Shown here in pieces: positions 8,815 through 18,434 of a stretch of 64,000 nt of DNA. Origin of the DNA: Leishmania donovani (taxonomy: Eukaryota; Euglenozoa; Kinetoplastea; Trypanosomatida; Trypanosomatidae). Numbering within the stretch: position 1 is the first letter of the stretch; every line of letters starts with the position of its first letter. The notes beneath the pieces are model-generated. The model worked only from the letters and a program-made list of their open reading frames with translations. It did no database searches and had not been told where the DNA came from. The stretch lies in NCBI RefSeq assembly GCF_000227135.1, contig NC_018255.1, forward strand, positions 666,104-730,103, read 5' to 3'. A program made the position numbers and the translations under genes.

Positions 8815-10674
8815 TTAGCTGCCGCCGAAGGACACCGGTATGCGAACAGAATGTGGTGCGACGAGCGTCTCGCGCAAGATGGAGCGCAGCTCATGCAACA
8901 CAAATTGCGACACCTCGTGCTCATTCACGTACACACCGCTTCCCTCCTCAACGCCGTCGCCGTCGGAGATGCTGCTGCTGCCAAAATGAGAATAGAAGTC
9001 GGTCGAGGAGCCGCCGTCATCGTCGTCTCCGCCGACGATGGCGGTGATGCTCAGTCGATTCACCACGGACGGCGAGAGCGGGCCCGGCTCAAGCCACACC
9101 TCGCACATGTTGTGCTTCATGTTCACGCAGATGTAGCAGTCAAGGTCGAGGTTAGCGATACAGAACATCATGGGCAGGCTGACACGCAGTGCAACAGCGC
9201 CGAGTCGAATCTCATGCTGCACCGCAATGTTCAGCGACAGGTGCATCGCACCGCCGTAGGTTATGTGGAAGCGCACGTAGAGGCCGCCAGGACCCAGAAC
9301 CGAGGTCAGCGAGTCCACCGGCTCCGGCTGCGACGGAAACTGTGAGGGAGAGGAGGAGGACGGCTGCTGGTGGGGAGACATATCAGCACTCCCAGCACCG
9401 CCGCCACCGCCGGTGCTTGCCCCGTCGAAGAGTCGATGTGACCCCGTCACCGGGTGCGGAGTCTTGGCCCCGGTGTGCGCGCGGGAAGGAAACCCGCGCG
9501 AGCACTCGCTGATGTTGTCCGCCGCGGCGGCGAAACCCACGCCAGGCTCCACGGCGGCGGTGGAGGTGGTCATAAGAGTTTCCGTTGACATGTAATGGCT
9601 CACGGTGTACGGGAAAGTTCCGCGCGTCTCGGGCCCGGTGGTCCCCTGCCCCTCCCTGCCACCACCAAAGAGTCCCCTGCCCTGCTGCTGTCGATGAAGG
9701 TGCTGGCGCGTGCGGCCAGGCGGCCCGTCAATCGCGTTTTCGAAGGCGACGATCTCGACAAACGGCGGAGTCGTCCCCCATCCCACTCGGCCCACCTCCA
9801 AGTACACAATCGGCGGCACCTTGCTCGCGCTTTCCGCTGCGTCCGGGGAGGGGGACGACGCCGCTGCGGTGGAGCTCGCTGAGCCGAAGCACGGCCACGA
9901 CGAGCCCACAGGGGTACGATAGACGGCCGCGGCGGGTGCAGCGGACGGTTCACCCGCGAAGGAGGCACTCTCTGATGGCCCGCCACCATTATTGCCATTA
10001 TGCATGTCTGCTGCAAGCACGGTTGCACCTGCACCGTGATAGCCGCTGTTGTGCAACGGAGAGGCGGTGCTGATGGCTGATCCTGATATAGAGACGCCCG
10101 GGCCAACGCCGCTGCCACCGCTACCGCCAACTGAACCGCCCGCACTCCCAGGTGGAGGCATCTCTGCTGCCGATGCTGGCGCCGCCGCTCCAACTGCTGA
10201 CAGGCCAGCACTGCTGTAGGGTGCCTGCGTGCCAGAAGGGTGCAGTGTCGCCACGCTCGCGAGCGTGGAGCTGGCCGACGGGTCAGACATGGACTCCCAG
10301 CGACTCGTGGCGGCGCCGGCTGCCGCGCTCGCCGGGATGGCGGTGAAGCCAGCCACCATCTCCTGCGGGGAGCCGTTGCTGCTGGCGTTGAGTGAGTATT
10401 CCGACTTGCCCGCCCCAGCAGCGCTGCCGCCGCCACCGCCGTAAGCGCCGGCCGAGGAAGAGGCAGCAAGCCCTGCGCCACCGGGGACCGTGGTGGGAGT
10501 GGTTGCACGCGTCTTCGCGGCCGCTGAGGCTGATCCGGCAGCGCCGTTGCTTGTCTGCGCGGCATTTCGGCTGTTGATGCACTCCACCACCTCGGCGAGA
10601 CGCTTGTTGATGAGTTGGCGCAGCGCCTCTGCGCACGTCTCCTCTAGCCGACTCCAGTTGAAGTGCAGCGACAT
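8815..10674 (-). CDS. Putative MDM12-like SMP-domain protein, 619 aa
   Basis: The N-terminus (MSLHFNWSRLEETCAEALRQ) has the short aromatic-Asn-Trp opening and amphipathic helix typical of fungal Mdm12. Residues about 286-316 contain VGWGTTPPFVEI, resembling the Mdm12 'FG-x-IPPEIEI' strand. From about 463 to the end come strands (YVRFHITYGGAMHLSLNI, then RVSLPMMFCIANLDLDCYIC) and a final helix HELRSILRETLV, matching in order the rest of an SMP/TULIP fold. Mdm12 is a soluble subunit of the ERMES ER-mitochondrion tether and carries lipid between bilayers. Fungal proteins are around 270 residues. Here two Gly/Ser/Ala-rich insertions (about 40-285 and 317-462) more than double the length. There is no transmembrane segment, as expected for Mdm12. 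The family assignment is my recognition of pattern, not a search result. Another SMP-domain protein is the main alternative. Confidence 0.6.
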   Translation of the reverse strand: MSLHFNWSRLEETCAEALRQLINKRLAEVVECINSRNAAQTSNGAAGSASAAAKTRATTPTTVPGGAGLAASSSAGAYGGGGGSAAGAGKSEYSLNASSNGSPQEMVAGFTAIPASAAAGAATSRWESMSDPSASSTLASVATLHPSGTQAPYSSAGLSAVGAAAPASAAEMPPPGSAGGSVGGSGGSGVGPGVSISGSAISTASPLHNSGYHGAGATVLAADMHNGNNGGGPSESASFAGEPSAAPAAAVYRTPVGSSWPCFGSASSTAAASSPSPDAAESASKVPPIVYLEVGRVGWGTTPPFVEIVAFENAIDGPPGRTRQHLHRQQQGRGLFGGGREGQGTTGPETRGTFPYTVSHYMSTETLMTTSTAAVEPGVGFAAAADNISECSRGFPSRAHTGAKTPHPVTGSHRLFDGASTGGGGGAGSADMSPHQQPSSSSPSQFPSQPEPVDSLTSVLGPGGLYVRFHITYGGAMHLSLNIAVQHEIRLGAVALRVSLPMMFCIANLDLDCYICVNMKHNMCEVWLEPGPLSPSVVNRLSITAIVGGDDDDGGSSTDFYSHFGSSSISDGDGVEEGSGVYVNEHEVSQFVLHELRSILRETLVAPHSVRIPVSFGGS

Positions 10675-10725
10675 TTTTGATCCGTCTTTCCAGCACCGCC
10701 CACCGCTCTCGAAACAGCGACGAAG

Positions 10726-10764
10726 CTAGAGCCGGCCACCAAGATGGTGAAAAGAGGGAAGAGG
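10726..10764 (-). promoter_or_regulatory. Candidate SL trans-splice acceptor for the MDM12-like gene
   Basis: A minus-strand pyrimidine tract (10749-10764) is followed by the first AG at 10727-10726, in the context GGCTCTAG. The next ATG is the chosen start, giving a 51-nt 5'UTR. Confidence 0.4.
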
Positions 10765-12413
10765 CGCGCCACTGCGTCAAGCTGTCGCAGTGGTGCGCGG
10801 GGATGGGGTGCGAGGAGAGTGGAAGAGTGGGGCGCAGTCGCAAACCACGACGGCAGCTGAATGACCGGTGGTGGGGTCCTGGGAAGGGGGCGAAGGGGTG
10901 GCGGTGCGCTAAAGACGCTTGTGCGCACACGCGCCACACCGGCAACCGGCTGAGCGCGCAAAGGCGAATCGAAAGAATATGGTGGCACGCGTACACGCAT
11001 ACACAGATAGACATTACAGGAGCGCCAGAGGTGAGCGCCTTGTCGAGCAGACGTTGTTTCGCCTCCTCCTTTCCTCGAGTGTGTTCCTCCGCCACATGCT
11101 GAAGAGACGACAGACAGGGCGAGAATGAGAGAGAAATGCGAGAACAGATACCGGATGTAGACCTACGCCGCGACACCTTTCTGGATACCAGTGGGCTTAG
11201 ATCCGCCTTTGCCTTTCACCTCCCCCACTCCCCCCCCCCTGAGGGTGCGAAGTGGAGCAGGGCCACAGAAGCGCACGTCACTCTCACTCTGGCGTATTCC
11301 CCGGGCACAGGGCAGCAGCCGCGCGGAGGCGCATGCAAGCAGCATAGAGAACGAGGGGGAGGGAGGGGGGGGCTGGGCGGAGGCACGCGGTGCCGCGTAG
11401 GAAGGCGGCTGCCTTGTCTCCAGTTCTTTTTTCTCTGGCTGCCCACGTCAATCGCGCCTCCGGTCCCGCCTACCACCCCCTGCGCCCCCCTTCCACGCTG
11501 GCCTCATCCTCTCTCAGCGAGAGGTGCGTGGGAAAAAAGGAGGCGGATGGGAGAGCAACGGATCAGGGGAAAGGCGACGGAGCGGCGTGGCGCTGTTTTG
11601 TTTGTTTGATTGCCTGTTAAGAATGGCTCACACGCGTATCCGTACCACAGCGAGACGGCACGCCGACACACCGTCAGAGTGCGCAGTTCGTTCTTGTCTC
11701 GCTGTGTTTTCTTTTTGCGTGTCTGTCTGGAGCACGCATATGCACACATACACATACACATAAAACATCAAAGACCCATCGGTGAAGGCGAACAACAAGA
11801 GCGCAAAACGGCTGGGCAACAGAGTACAGGGTGAGAGAGAGAGAGCTGGCGGGAAGACTACATGCAAAAAGCGAGCGAAGAGAAGCTGCGACAGGCGGAG
11901 GAAGCGTTACCTCCTCCCCCCTCCCTTCCTCTAATCGCCCCTCTCCCCCACGCACACGCACACGCACACGCACACGCACACGCCCCCTACGGGGGCCACG
12001 TGATGGTGGTGCTCCCCAATAAACCGAGACACACCTGTACACCCTCTCCTGGCCTCGTCATTTTGCAGCTCCGCTCTTTATGAAGAGGTCAGCACACGTA
12101 CAGGCGCGATAACGACAGCCCAAGCGGGTGAGGCACCCGCCCCACACCTTACAGAGAGACGAATCATCGAGCGTGAAACAGGACGCAGAGGAGATGGATA
12201 CAAAAGGCCGGGGGAAGAGGGCGAAGGTCGCCCTGATGTATGCGGCGCGCCTAATGAAACTCCGAAGGAAAGAAAAAAAAGCTGGCGAGCTGCTTTGGCA
12301 TCTGTCGTAGTGCCGTCGTGAGGCCTCGGGCAAGTGTGCGTCAGTCTGCTTGGGTGCCTGCATGCGTCTGTGCAGCACAGCCCGCGCCCTCCTCATCCGC
12401 GAATGCTGCTGCT
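10765..12413. other. Intergenic region downstream of RPN2
   Basis: This 1.65-kb spacer should contain the RPN2 3'UTR. It holds a hexanucleotide repeat (11949-11982), a GA run (11833-11846) and G-rich stretches near 11350-11375. No convincing coding frame is present on either strand. Confidence 0.6.
11949..11982. repeat. (CACACG)n microsatellite in the RPN2 3' region
   Basis: More than five tandem copies of a CACACG-type hexamer, which would read as UG-rich CGUGUG in the transcript. It lies about 430 nt after the RPN2 stop. Confidence 0.9.
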
Positions 12414-15389
12414 CTACGGGTAGGAGAAGGGCTCCGGCACAGGGGCCTCGTCGCGGTCCGACAGCACCACAGGCGCTACCAGCACCTCGGCACCCATTTC
12501 AGGCTTCGTGTCCTTCAAAAGGCAGATGCCCATCGGCTTCGGCTTCAGCGGTACGTACCGCACATCTACGTCGTGCGAAATGACGGAAAACTGATGCGCC
12601 GTCACACGCGCCGGGTTGTGAAGGAGCTCAAAGGCCGGTTCCTGCTCCGCCGCCTCTCCAGACTCACCGCCGCCGTCCTTGTCGCCGCCCCTCTTGCTGC
12701 CCGCCTCAGCAGCCCCGCCATCACCGCCAGGCGCGCCAGTCGCGGAGGCGCCGGCAGCCAACCCCGGGCTTCCAGGCCCCTGGTGACGGCGCTGCCGCAG
12801 CTCCTCCTCCTTGCGCGTTGTGGACAGCACGACCGCCTGCACTTCGGACGTCTTCACCCTCTTCTCCTGCAGCACCGACTTGGGCACGGCGTAGGTGCTG
12901 GGAGGGGCGTTGGACTTGAAGGTGTACTCGGGTAGCTCCAGCGACTCGTTCAGGCCAATGATGCACGTGGGCTGCATAGCCAGCGTGATCATGAGCAGGT
13001 ACGGGTACCAGTACCAGTACTGCAGGAACATGAAGACGCCGACGACAGCCTTGTCGAGGCGGTGGCGCTGCTTGTGCAAGGCAAAGGTGCAGTTGCGGCC
13101 GCCCGCGTCGAGCAGGCCGGAGGCAAGCACGTAGCCAAATTTGGAGCAGCGTCCCTCGTTACGGTCCTCGATCTTCTTCTCCAACAACAGGCGGAAATCC
13201 TTCACTCTCGGGTTCTCCTTTTCCGTCAGCTGCACCATAACCATGGCAAGCCCCATCGCGGCACCCTGGCGCACGTAGTCGACAATGTCCTCCAGCATGT
13301 CCCACAGCACGTCGATGACGGCGGCGTTGCCGGTGCCGGCCGCGCTCACAGCCAGCGCCATCGCTACACCGTAGCGTACGTGCGGACTGTAGCTGTCCAC
13401 GAGCACGCGAATCAGATCGAGGCACAGGTTCGGGTCCTTGAAGGTCAGGAAGCCGACCATGGTCACAGCTGTGCGGCGGACGTCATCGGACATGTCCTTC
13501 ACTGTGACGCTAAGCAGCTTCTCAATCGTCTTCGCGTTCTCGGTGCCGGCGTAGGCCAGGCCGAGCACGAAGCAGCCGCCCAGGCGCACCCACGGGTCAC
13601 CGCTCTCGAGCAGCTCCTCCGCCAACAGGAGCGCCTCGTCCTCGCGGCCGAGGTTGATGAGCGCCATGGCCATGCACACGCCACGTATGACCTTCTCCTT
13701 TTGGTTCTCTTCGTATGCGACGTTCTTGAGACTCTGCAAGACAATGTCGTTGCCGCTGCCAAGCATGAGCATGCCGACGCCAACGGACGCGCCCTCGGCC
13801 GCCACCGCGTCCATGCCCGTCACGCACGTGAAGAGGGCGTCGTAGAGACCCTCGTCCTGCAGCCCCATCGCCGTGAGGCCGATGCCGAGCGAGGCGCCGT
13901 GGACCATCTGCACGTTTGTCGAGAATTTTTGCAAGTTCTCTTCAAGGTACTGAATAGTCCTGCGGTCACGCGTGGCTCCGAGCGGGGAGTAGATGAGGCC
14001 GAGCGCGTACAGCGCACCTGCCTCCTGGTACGGCAGCGTCGGCACGCTTGGGCCCTTCGGCAGGTACTGCTCCAGCACCCGCATCGCCTCCTCCGTGTGC
14101 CCACGGTGAATGGCACCAGTGCTGGCGACGGCGGTGAACTTGGCCCAGTGCTGCGCAGCGCCGAGCCACTTCATGTTGTCGCGCAAGAAGCCGTCCATCG
14201 TGGTGCCGCTGTACATGAACGCGTTCGCCACCACCGTGGCGTTGTGAATAACCGAGTTGCGTGGGTCAGTCATCTTCTTGATATGCATCAGCACGTACAC
14301 GTCGGCGACGCAGCGAGAGTAAAGGTACTTCACGTTCAGGTTCGTCGTCACCTGACCACTGAGAACGGAGAGCAGCTTCTGCTCCGGCGACTCCGGCACC
14401 GCCGCGGCTACCGGTGCGCCAGACGCATCACCGGCAGTCGTCGTGGGGGACAGGGACGTGGCGGGCGCAGATGGGGCTGCCGCCGCACCGGCAGCGTCAG
14501 AGGTACTCGGGGCCGGCTGCACCGCCAGCGCCTGCTCCGCCACTCCGAGCTGCTTGTCCAAATGGGCGACGACGCCTGAGAGATACTCCTGGTTGCCGTA
14601 CTCAAAGAGGTCAAAAGCTAGCTGGAAGGCGACCATCCTACTGCCGCCCCTCCACAAGCCACAAATAAGGTTCGACGTCGCCTCCACATCGCCAAGGAAC
14701 AGCAGGCAGTGGGCCAGGGAGTAGTAGTCAATAGTGGAGAGACCATCCGTGTACAGGTCCGCAAGCAGACGGAGCACCTTGCGACGGAACGTGATGTCTT
14801 GCAGCAGCACATTCGCCACGTAGAAGGTGAAGTTCAGAATCTCGGCCGAGTGCGTCTTGCTCAGCGCCTGGCGCAGCACCTTCTCCAGGAAGTCCAGCCG
14901 GAACGCACGCACGGTGAAGCCGACCATCTCCTTCAAGTCCGCCATGGTCTCGTTCTCCATCACCCATGACTTGGTCAGAGAGACGAAGAGCTCCTCCAGC
15001 TTTGGCGGCAGCTCCGCTCGCTCGCTCTCCGGCGTTTCCTGGTATGCCACATACGTGTCAATACAGCGGCTCAAGATCGTGTCCGTAAAGAGCGACCGCG
15101 TCGTCGCGTCGAAGGCGGTGCCGGCGGCGAGCGCATGTTTTACCGAGTTGCTGTAGTCGCCGAGGTGGAAGTACACCTGCGACGCCACGAGAGACGCGAG
15201 GCGGCGCGTCTCATCCGCCAACTTCTCGGAGGCGGCAAGTTCCTCGATGAGGGGCAGCTTCGCACTGACCTCGTGCCAGAACGTGTCCATCAAGGACGAG
15301 AGCCGCTTGAGTGCAAAGAGCACGACCAGGTTCTCCTCCTCACTCAGGAGCGCCAGCACGGCCTTCGCTGAGGACAACCCCTGCACCAT
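12414..15389 (-). CDS. RPN2: 26S proteasome regulatory subunit RPN2 (PSMD1), 991 aa
   Basis: RPN2 is the large PC-repeat scaffold of the 19S base. It organises the ATPase ring contacts and docks the ubiquitin receptor Rpn13. The N-terminus (VQGLSSAKAVLALLSEEEN) and the helical-repeat solenoid match the family. The Gly/Ala-rich proteasome/cyclosome repeats occupy roughly residues 415-760, with units such as GASLGIGLTAMGL and GAMGLAMVMVQ-type helices. The C-terminal domain has the family's NPARV and GICLLKDTKPE-like segments. Length is close to yeast and human (about 950). The excess is an Ala/Pro/Ser insert (about 283-330) and a Gly/Ala/Lys/Glu linker near 880-920. The ATG at 15389 is chosen, because the frame extends upstream to a TTG only through non-conserved residues. 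A canonical splice acceptor also sits 78 nt upstream. Confidence 0.95.
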   Translation of the reverse strand: MVQGLSSAKAVLALLSEEENLVVLFALKRLSSLMDTFWHEVSAKLPLIEELAASEKLADETRRLASLVASQVYFHLGDYSNSVKHALAAGTAFDATTRSLFTDTILSRCIDTYVAYQETPESERAELPPKLEELFVSLTKSWVMENETMADLKEMVGFTVRAFRLDFLEKVLRQALSKTHSAEILNFTFYVANVLLQDITFRRKVLRLLADLYTDGLSTIDYYSLAHCLLFLGDVEATSNLICGLWRGGSRMVAFQLAFDLFEYGNQEYLSGVVAHLDKQLGVAEQALAVQPAPSTSDAAGAAAAPSAPATSLSPTTTAGDASGAPVAAAVPESPEQKLLSVLSGQVTTNLNVKYLYSRCVADVYVLMHIKKMTDPRNSVIHNATVVANAFMYSGTTMDGFLRDNMKWLGAAQHWAKFTAVASTGAIHRGHTEEAMRVLEQYLPKGPSVPTLPYQEAGALYALGLIYSPLGATRDRRTIQYLEENLQKFSTNVQMVHGASLGIGLTAMGLQDEGLYDALFTCVTGMDAVAAEGASVGVGMLMLGSGNDIVLQSLKNVAYEENQKEKVIRGVCMAMALINLGREDEALLLAEELLESGDPWVRLGGCFVLGLAYAGTENAKTIEKLLSVTVKDMSDDVRRTAVTMVGFLTFKDPNLCLDLIRVLVDSYSPHVRYGVAMALAVSAAGTGNAAVIDVLWDMLEDIVDYVRQGAAMGLAMVMVQLTEKENPRVKDFRLLLEKKIEDRNEGRCSKFGYVLASGLLDAGGRNCTFALHKQRHRLDKAVVGVFMFLQYWYWYPYLLMITLAMQPTCIIGLNESLELPEYTFKSNAPPSTYAVPKSVLQEKRVKTSEVQAVVLSTTRKEEELRQRRHQGPGSPGLAAGASATGAPGGDGGAAEAGSKRGGDKDGGGESGEAAEQEPAFELLHNPARVTAHQFSVISHDVDVRYVPLKPKPMGICLLKDTKPEMGAEVLVAPVVLSDRDEAPVPEPFSYP

Positions 15390-15467
15390 GTCGTCTTCGT
15401 TCTTTTCTTTTGCGATGTCGCCGATCTCTCTGCGGTCGTGCGCGTGGCGGTGTGTTGCGGTGACGTG

Positions 15468-15495
15468 CTGTGGAAGGAGGACGATGGAGGGGTTC
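15468..15495 (-). promoter_or_regulatory. Candidate SL trans-splice acceptor for RPN2
   Basis: The coding-strand pyrimidine tract at 15495-15471 ends in CCTCCTTCCACAG, with the AG at 15469-15468. No ATG intervenes before 15389. This site would exclude the upstream in-frame extension from the mRNA. Confidence 0.5.
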
Positions 15496-16230
15496 GACTG
15501 CCGGATGTGCAGAGGAGCTCTAAAAGGACCAACCACGGTAAAGACGTGCTCGGGGTGAGGGGGGATGGAGAGATACCCGCGCCGATGCGCCGAGACGCAT
15601 GCACAGCAGAGACACAAGAGGAAGAGGCAGTCGCCGCGCGAACCCTCGAACGTCGTCTGCGCGTAATTTTAGCCGGATAGGGAAGAGAGGAGTAGATATG
15701 TTCCTCGAGGCGCGCGGGAAGAAATAGAGAGGCACACTAACTAATACAAGCCTAGCTACAAACGTAAACGAAGAAGTAAGACACCAAAACTCGTTGCTGG
15801 TACCCCACGCAACACAAAGCAAGAGGCAGGGAGAGGTGTACGTGTGCGCATCACGCGCGTGTGTTCGCGTGCATGAGCACCACCGACAAGGCGTCCAGTA
15901 GATGGAGTGTAAGCCACAGATAGAGAGAGACAGAGACACAGAAAACAACGACGAAGATAGCGCTCGACACCAAATCTGCATTGGTGACAACAAGACGCGA
16001 CATTAAACAAAGAGGGCGAGAGAAAGCATCTACCATGGTGGAGGGAGGGGGAGGGGAGCAGGGAGGGTGTGGCTGCCCTTTAACGAGAGAGCCTCCGAAG
16101 CAGCTTCGCGCTCCCCCTCGATGCGCTGTGTTTGTTCTTGTTTATCCTACTCCACCCCTGCGCCAAATTTGGCAGGGGGTTTACTTACACGAGAATCACC
16201 AATCAATGCACGGAAACATACACACATGTA

Positions 16231-16255
16231 TGTGTGTGTGTGTGTGTGTGTGTGT
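16231..16255. repeat. (TG)n dinucleotide repeat
   Basis: About twelve TG units, reading as (CA)n on the transcribed sense. It is intergenic. Confidence 0.9.
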
Positions 16256-16520
16256 CATGCAGAAGCGCGGTGGTGAGGTCGGTGTGATCCTCCCCCGGAA
16301 GGGCTGCACATCGCACCTTGCGACAAGGCCGGCGCTGCCTTCGCCTTCCCGCGACCTCACGCAGAGAGAGGCACACGCGCACACATGCATGCGCGCGTGC
16401 CGACTCTTATTATTAGTCTTTCGCTTGTTCTTCTCCAGTTCAAGGAGGACGGGGGACAAGAAACGAGGGAGTAAAGGGTGGTCCTTTATCGCCTCTTGTG
16501 CGTATGTCGTAGCACCAAGC

Positions 16521-16568
16521 CACACACGCACACGCACACGCACACGCACACGCACACGCACACGCACA
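16521..16568. repeat. (CACACG)n microsatellite just after the NSUN5 stop
   Basis: About eight hexamer units, starting 28 nt beyond the stop codon of the NSUN5 gene. In the mRNA it would be a UG-rich CGUGUG array preceded by a CU-rich stretch (16569-16592). Confidence 0.92.
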
Positions 16569-16596
16569 GAGAGAGAGACGGAGGGGGGAGGGGCGC

Positions 16597-18363
16597 TCAG
16601 CACACGCGGTCAAAGCGGGCAACGTAGAAGCCGTTTGTCGCGTCCGTCGCCGGGTCGCAACGGATGGTGAAATGCAGCGGGTGCCCCTCGCCCTCCCTCT
16701 CCTTGCCACGCGTCTTCCACGTGTTGGGCATAATGTTGCTCAGTCGCCACCCACGCGCCTTTACCCGCTCGTCATCCAGAACCTGCCGCACCACCTCCTC
16801 GTTTTCCTCCTCGTGCACGGAGCAGGTGGAGTAGACGACTGTGCGGCAATTGTCGAAGGAGAGAAGGGAGTGCGCCAGGAGCTTGCGCTGCAGACGCGCC
16901 AGCTTCTCAACCCGCTCCTCCTTCATTGAGAATTCGTTGCCCTGTGCCTCAGGGTCGATGGCGCCGCTGTTGGTGGTCTCCTCGCGGTCGCGGTCGTCCA
17001 GCTGCCCCTCCTCCGCCGCGTTACAGTCCGCATCCCCGTGATGGCTGCCGTGCCGGCCGCCCTGAAGAGAGGAGAGCCTTCTGTCGGCCTGCTGCGTTTT
17101 GCCCTTGCACTGCTGCGGCATCTGCTGCTCGTGGTGGTCGTGCTGAAGAGCCACGTCGACGCGCGTCATGACGCCGCTGGCGCTGCAACTGGGGTCGAGC
17201 AGGATGCCCTCTGTCGCCGCGCGGTCGTCGGAGGAGAGCTGGAAAAAGTCCATGCTCACAACATTGACGTAGTCCGCCGCGCCGAGCGACGCCACCCGCT
17301 TGGACAGCAGCTCGGCACGTTGCTCATCACGCTCGGTCGCCATAATCTTGATATGTGGTGCACCGAGGGCAGCGAGCTGCGTTGTTTTGTTGCCCGGTGC
17401 GGCGCAGGCGTCGACAACGTACTCCAGCGGTTTGCGCGCCGCCGCATCCGTCTCGTTGCCCCTCCCTTTCTCCTTCGACAGCGCCGTGCCACCCTTCGTC
17501 CTCTTCACGCCTTTGCTGCTGCCGGCCTTATCGCCTTCGATCACCTCAACAGGGACAGCGTCGAGCAGCACCGCCGCAGGAAGGCAGGAGGCGCGATCTT
17601 GCAGAATGAGCTGACCGCTGCGCACCGCCGGGTGGGCGTGCAGATCCGTGCCAGGTGGGAAAACCAGCAAATGCGGCACAACAGGGTCTTGCGTGAACTC
17701 GGGAAGCGGGCGGTGCGGCCGCAATGACGCGCGACGTGTAGCACGCTTGTCGCCGCTCTGCTGCTGCGGGTGAGAGCTAGCAGCGGCATCGCCGCTATTG
17801 CCCTCGGTGTCACGGGAGCGCTTGCGCGCCTCTGCGGAGCGGCGCAGTCGATTCACCAGCTCCTCAACCGATATTTTAAGAGTGTTGACACGAGCGTAGC
17901 GCGGCAGCTGCAGCGAGTGGGATGAGGACGCGCCGTCGCCGCTGCGTCTCTTCCCTCTCGCGCCGCCCTCCGTTTTAGCCGCCTCCTCATCTTCCAACTT
18001 TTCGTTGCTGCGCGGCGGAATGACGTGGTGCTTGCGCACCTGCCAGTACGCCTCACGCAGGTACGAAGCCGACTGCGTTACGGCACGCGCAGTGCTATCG
18101 TTGTGGGTGTTGACCCCCTTTCCGAGCACCACGTCGTAGGCCATGCACATAGCAAACTCGTGGTTCGCCTGCGGGTAGTACTTAAAGAACTCCGCCACCT
18201 CCAGCACGTCCTCGAGGAGCTCGTAGTGGCGCAGCGTCTCGCACACGACAGCGTAGGTCTGTTTCTTCTTCTGCATATCCTTTCGCAGACACAGCGCCTT
18301 GGCCGTGCCATTGCCCTCGCGCACGATGCCGACAATCTCAGCAGCCTGCCGATACACGTCCAT
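16597..18363 (-). CDS. NSUN5: NSUN5/Rcm1-type rRNA cytosine-5 methyltransferase, 588 aa
   Basis: NOL1/NOP2/Sun-family enzymes of this subgroup methylate a conserved cytosine in the large-subunit rRNA, using S-adenosylmethionine, in the nucleolus. The N-terminal domain (DVYRQAAEIVGIVREGNGTA, then a helical region with YAVVCETLRHY) is characteristic of NSUN5 rather than of NSUN2 or NOP2. The SAM motif VDACAAPGNKT is near residues 315-325. The catalytic motifs are LLDPSCSASG near 390 and YSTCSVHEEENE near 510, so both Cys residues are present. Acidic and basic low-complexity inserts lie near 145-165, 210-240 and 420-470. The ATG at 18363 is chosen; the frame reaches a TTG 33 codons upstream but a good splice acceptor lies in between. 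Specificity for the yeast Rcm1 site is inferred from the subfamily. Confidence 0.9.
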   Translation of the reverse strand: MDVYRQAAEIVGIVREGNGTAKALCLRKDMQKKKQTYAVVCETLRHYELLEDVLEVAEFFKYYPQANHEFAMCMAYDVVLGKGVNTHNDSTARAVTQSASYLREAYWQVRKHHVIPPRSNEKLEDEEAAKTEGGARGKRRSGDGASSSHSLQLPRYARVNTLKISVEELVNRLRRSAEARKRSRDTEGNSGDAAASSHPQQQSGDKRATRRASLRPHRPLPEFTQDPVVPHLLVFPPGTDLHAHPAVRSGQLILQDRASCLPAAVLLDAVPVEVIEGDKAGSSKGVKRTKGGTALSKEKGRGNETDAAARKPLEYVVDACAAPGNKTTQLAALGAPHIKIMATERDEQRAELLSKRVASLGAADYVNVVSMDFFQLSSDDRAATEGILLDPSCSASGVMTRVDVALQHDHHEQQMPQQCKGKTQQADRRLSSLQGGRHGSHHGDADCNAAEEGQLDDRDREETTNSGAIDPEAQGNEFSMKEERVEKLARLQRKLLAHSLLSFDNCRTVVYSTCSVHEEENEEVVRQVLDDERVKARGWRLSNIMPNTWKTRGKEREGEGHPLHFTIRCDPATDATNGFYVARFDRVC

Positions 18364-18408
18364 TGGCGCGCGTCTGTCTCTTTCGCCCTCTGCAGCAGGT
18401 GTCTGTGT

Positions 18409-18434
18409 CTGTGATCCAGAAGAGACGAGGGAGA
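18409..18434 (-). promoter_or_regulatory. Candidate SL trans-splice acceptor for NSUN5
   Basis: The coding-strand tract TCTCCCTCGTCTCTTCT (18434-18418) is followed by GGATCACAG, with the AG at 18410-18409. The 5'UTR would be 45 nt and the first ATG is the chosen start. Confidence 0.45.

Larger units (their letters stand above)
15496..16596. other. Intergenic region between NSUN5 and RPN2
   Basis: The spacer holds a (TG)n tract (16231-16255), a (CACACG)n tract directly behind the NSUN5 stop, and several purine-rich runs. Short frames encode only simple sequence. I see no gene. Confidence 0.6.

Noticed and set aside
11949..11982. CRISPR-like short repeats
   Set aside because: Hexamers without spacers are a microsatellite; the genome is eukaryotic.
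13062..14579. Plus-strand open frame of about 500 codons
   Set aside because: It is antisense to RPN2. The protein is Val/His/Arg/Ala-rich as expected for reverse-strand reading of a GC-rich gene, and RPN2 is well supported.
15488..15500. GGTTCGA-like T-loop sequence suggesting a tRNA
   Set aside because: No acceptor stem, anticodon arm or A box can be built around it; a similar GATTCGAA near 31850 is inside the ArfGAP coding region.
15390..15617. N-terminal extension of RPN2 from a TTG
   Set aside because: There is no ATG, no similarity to RPN2, and a strong splice acceptor inside the extension.
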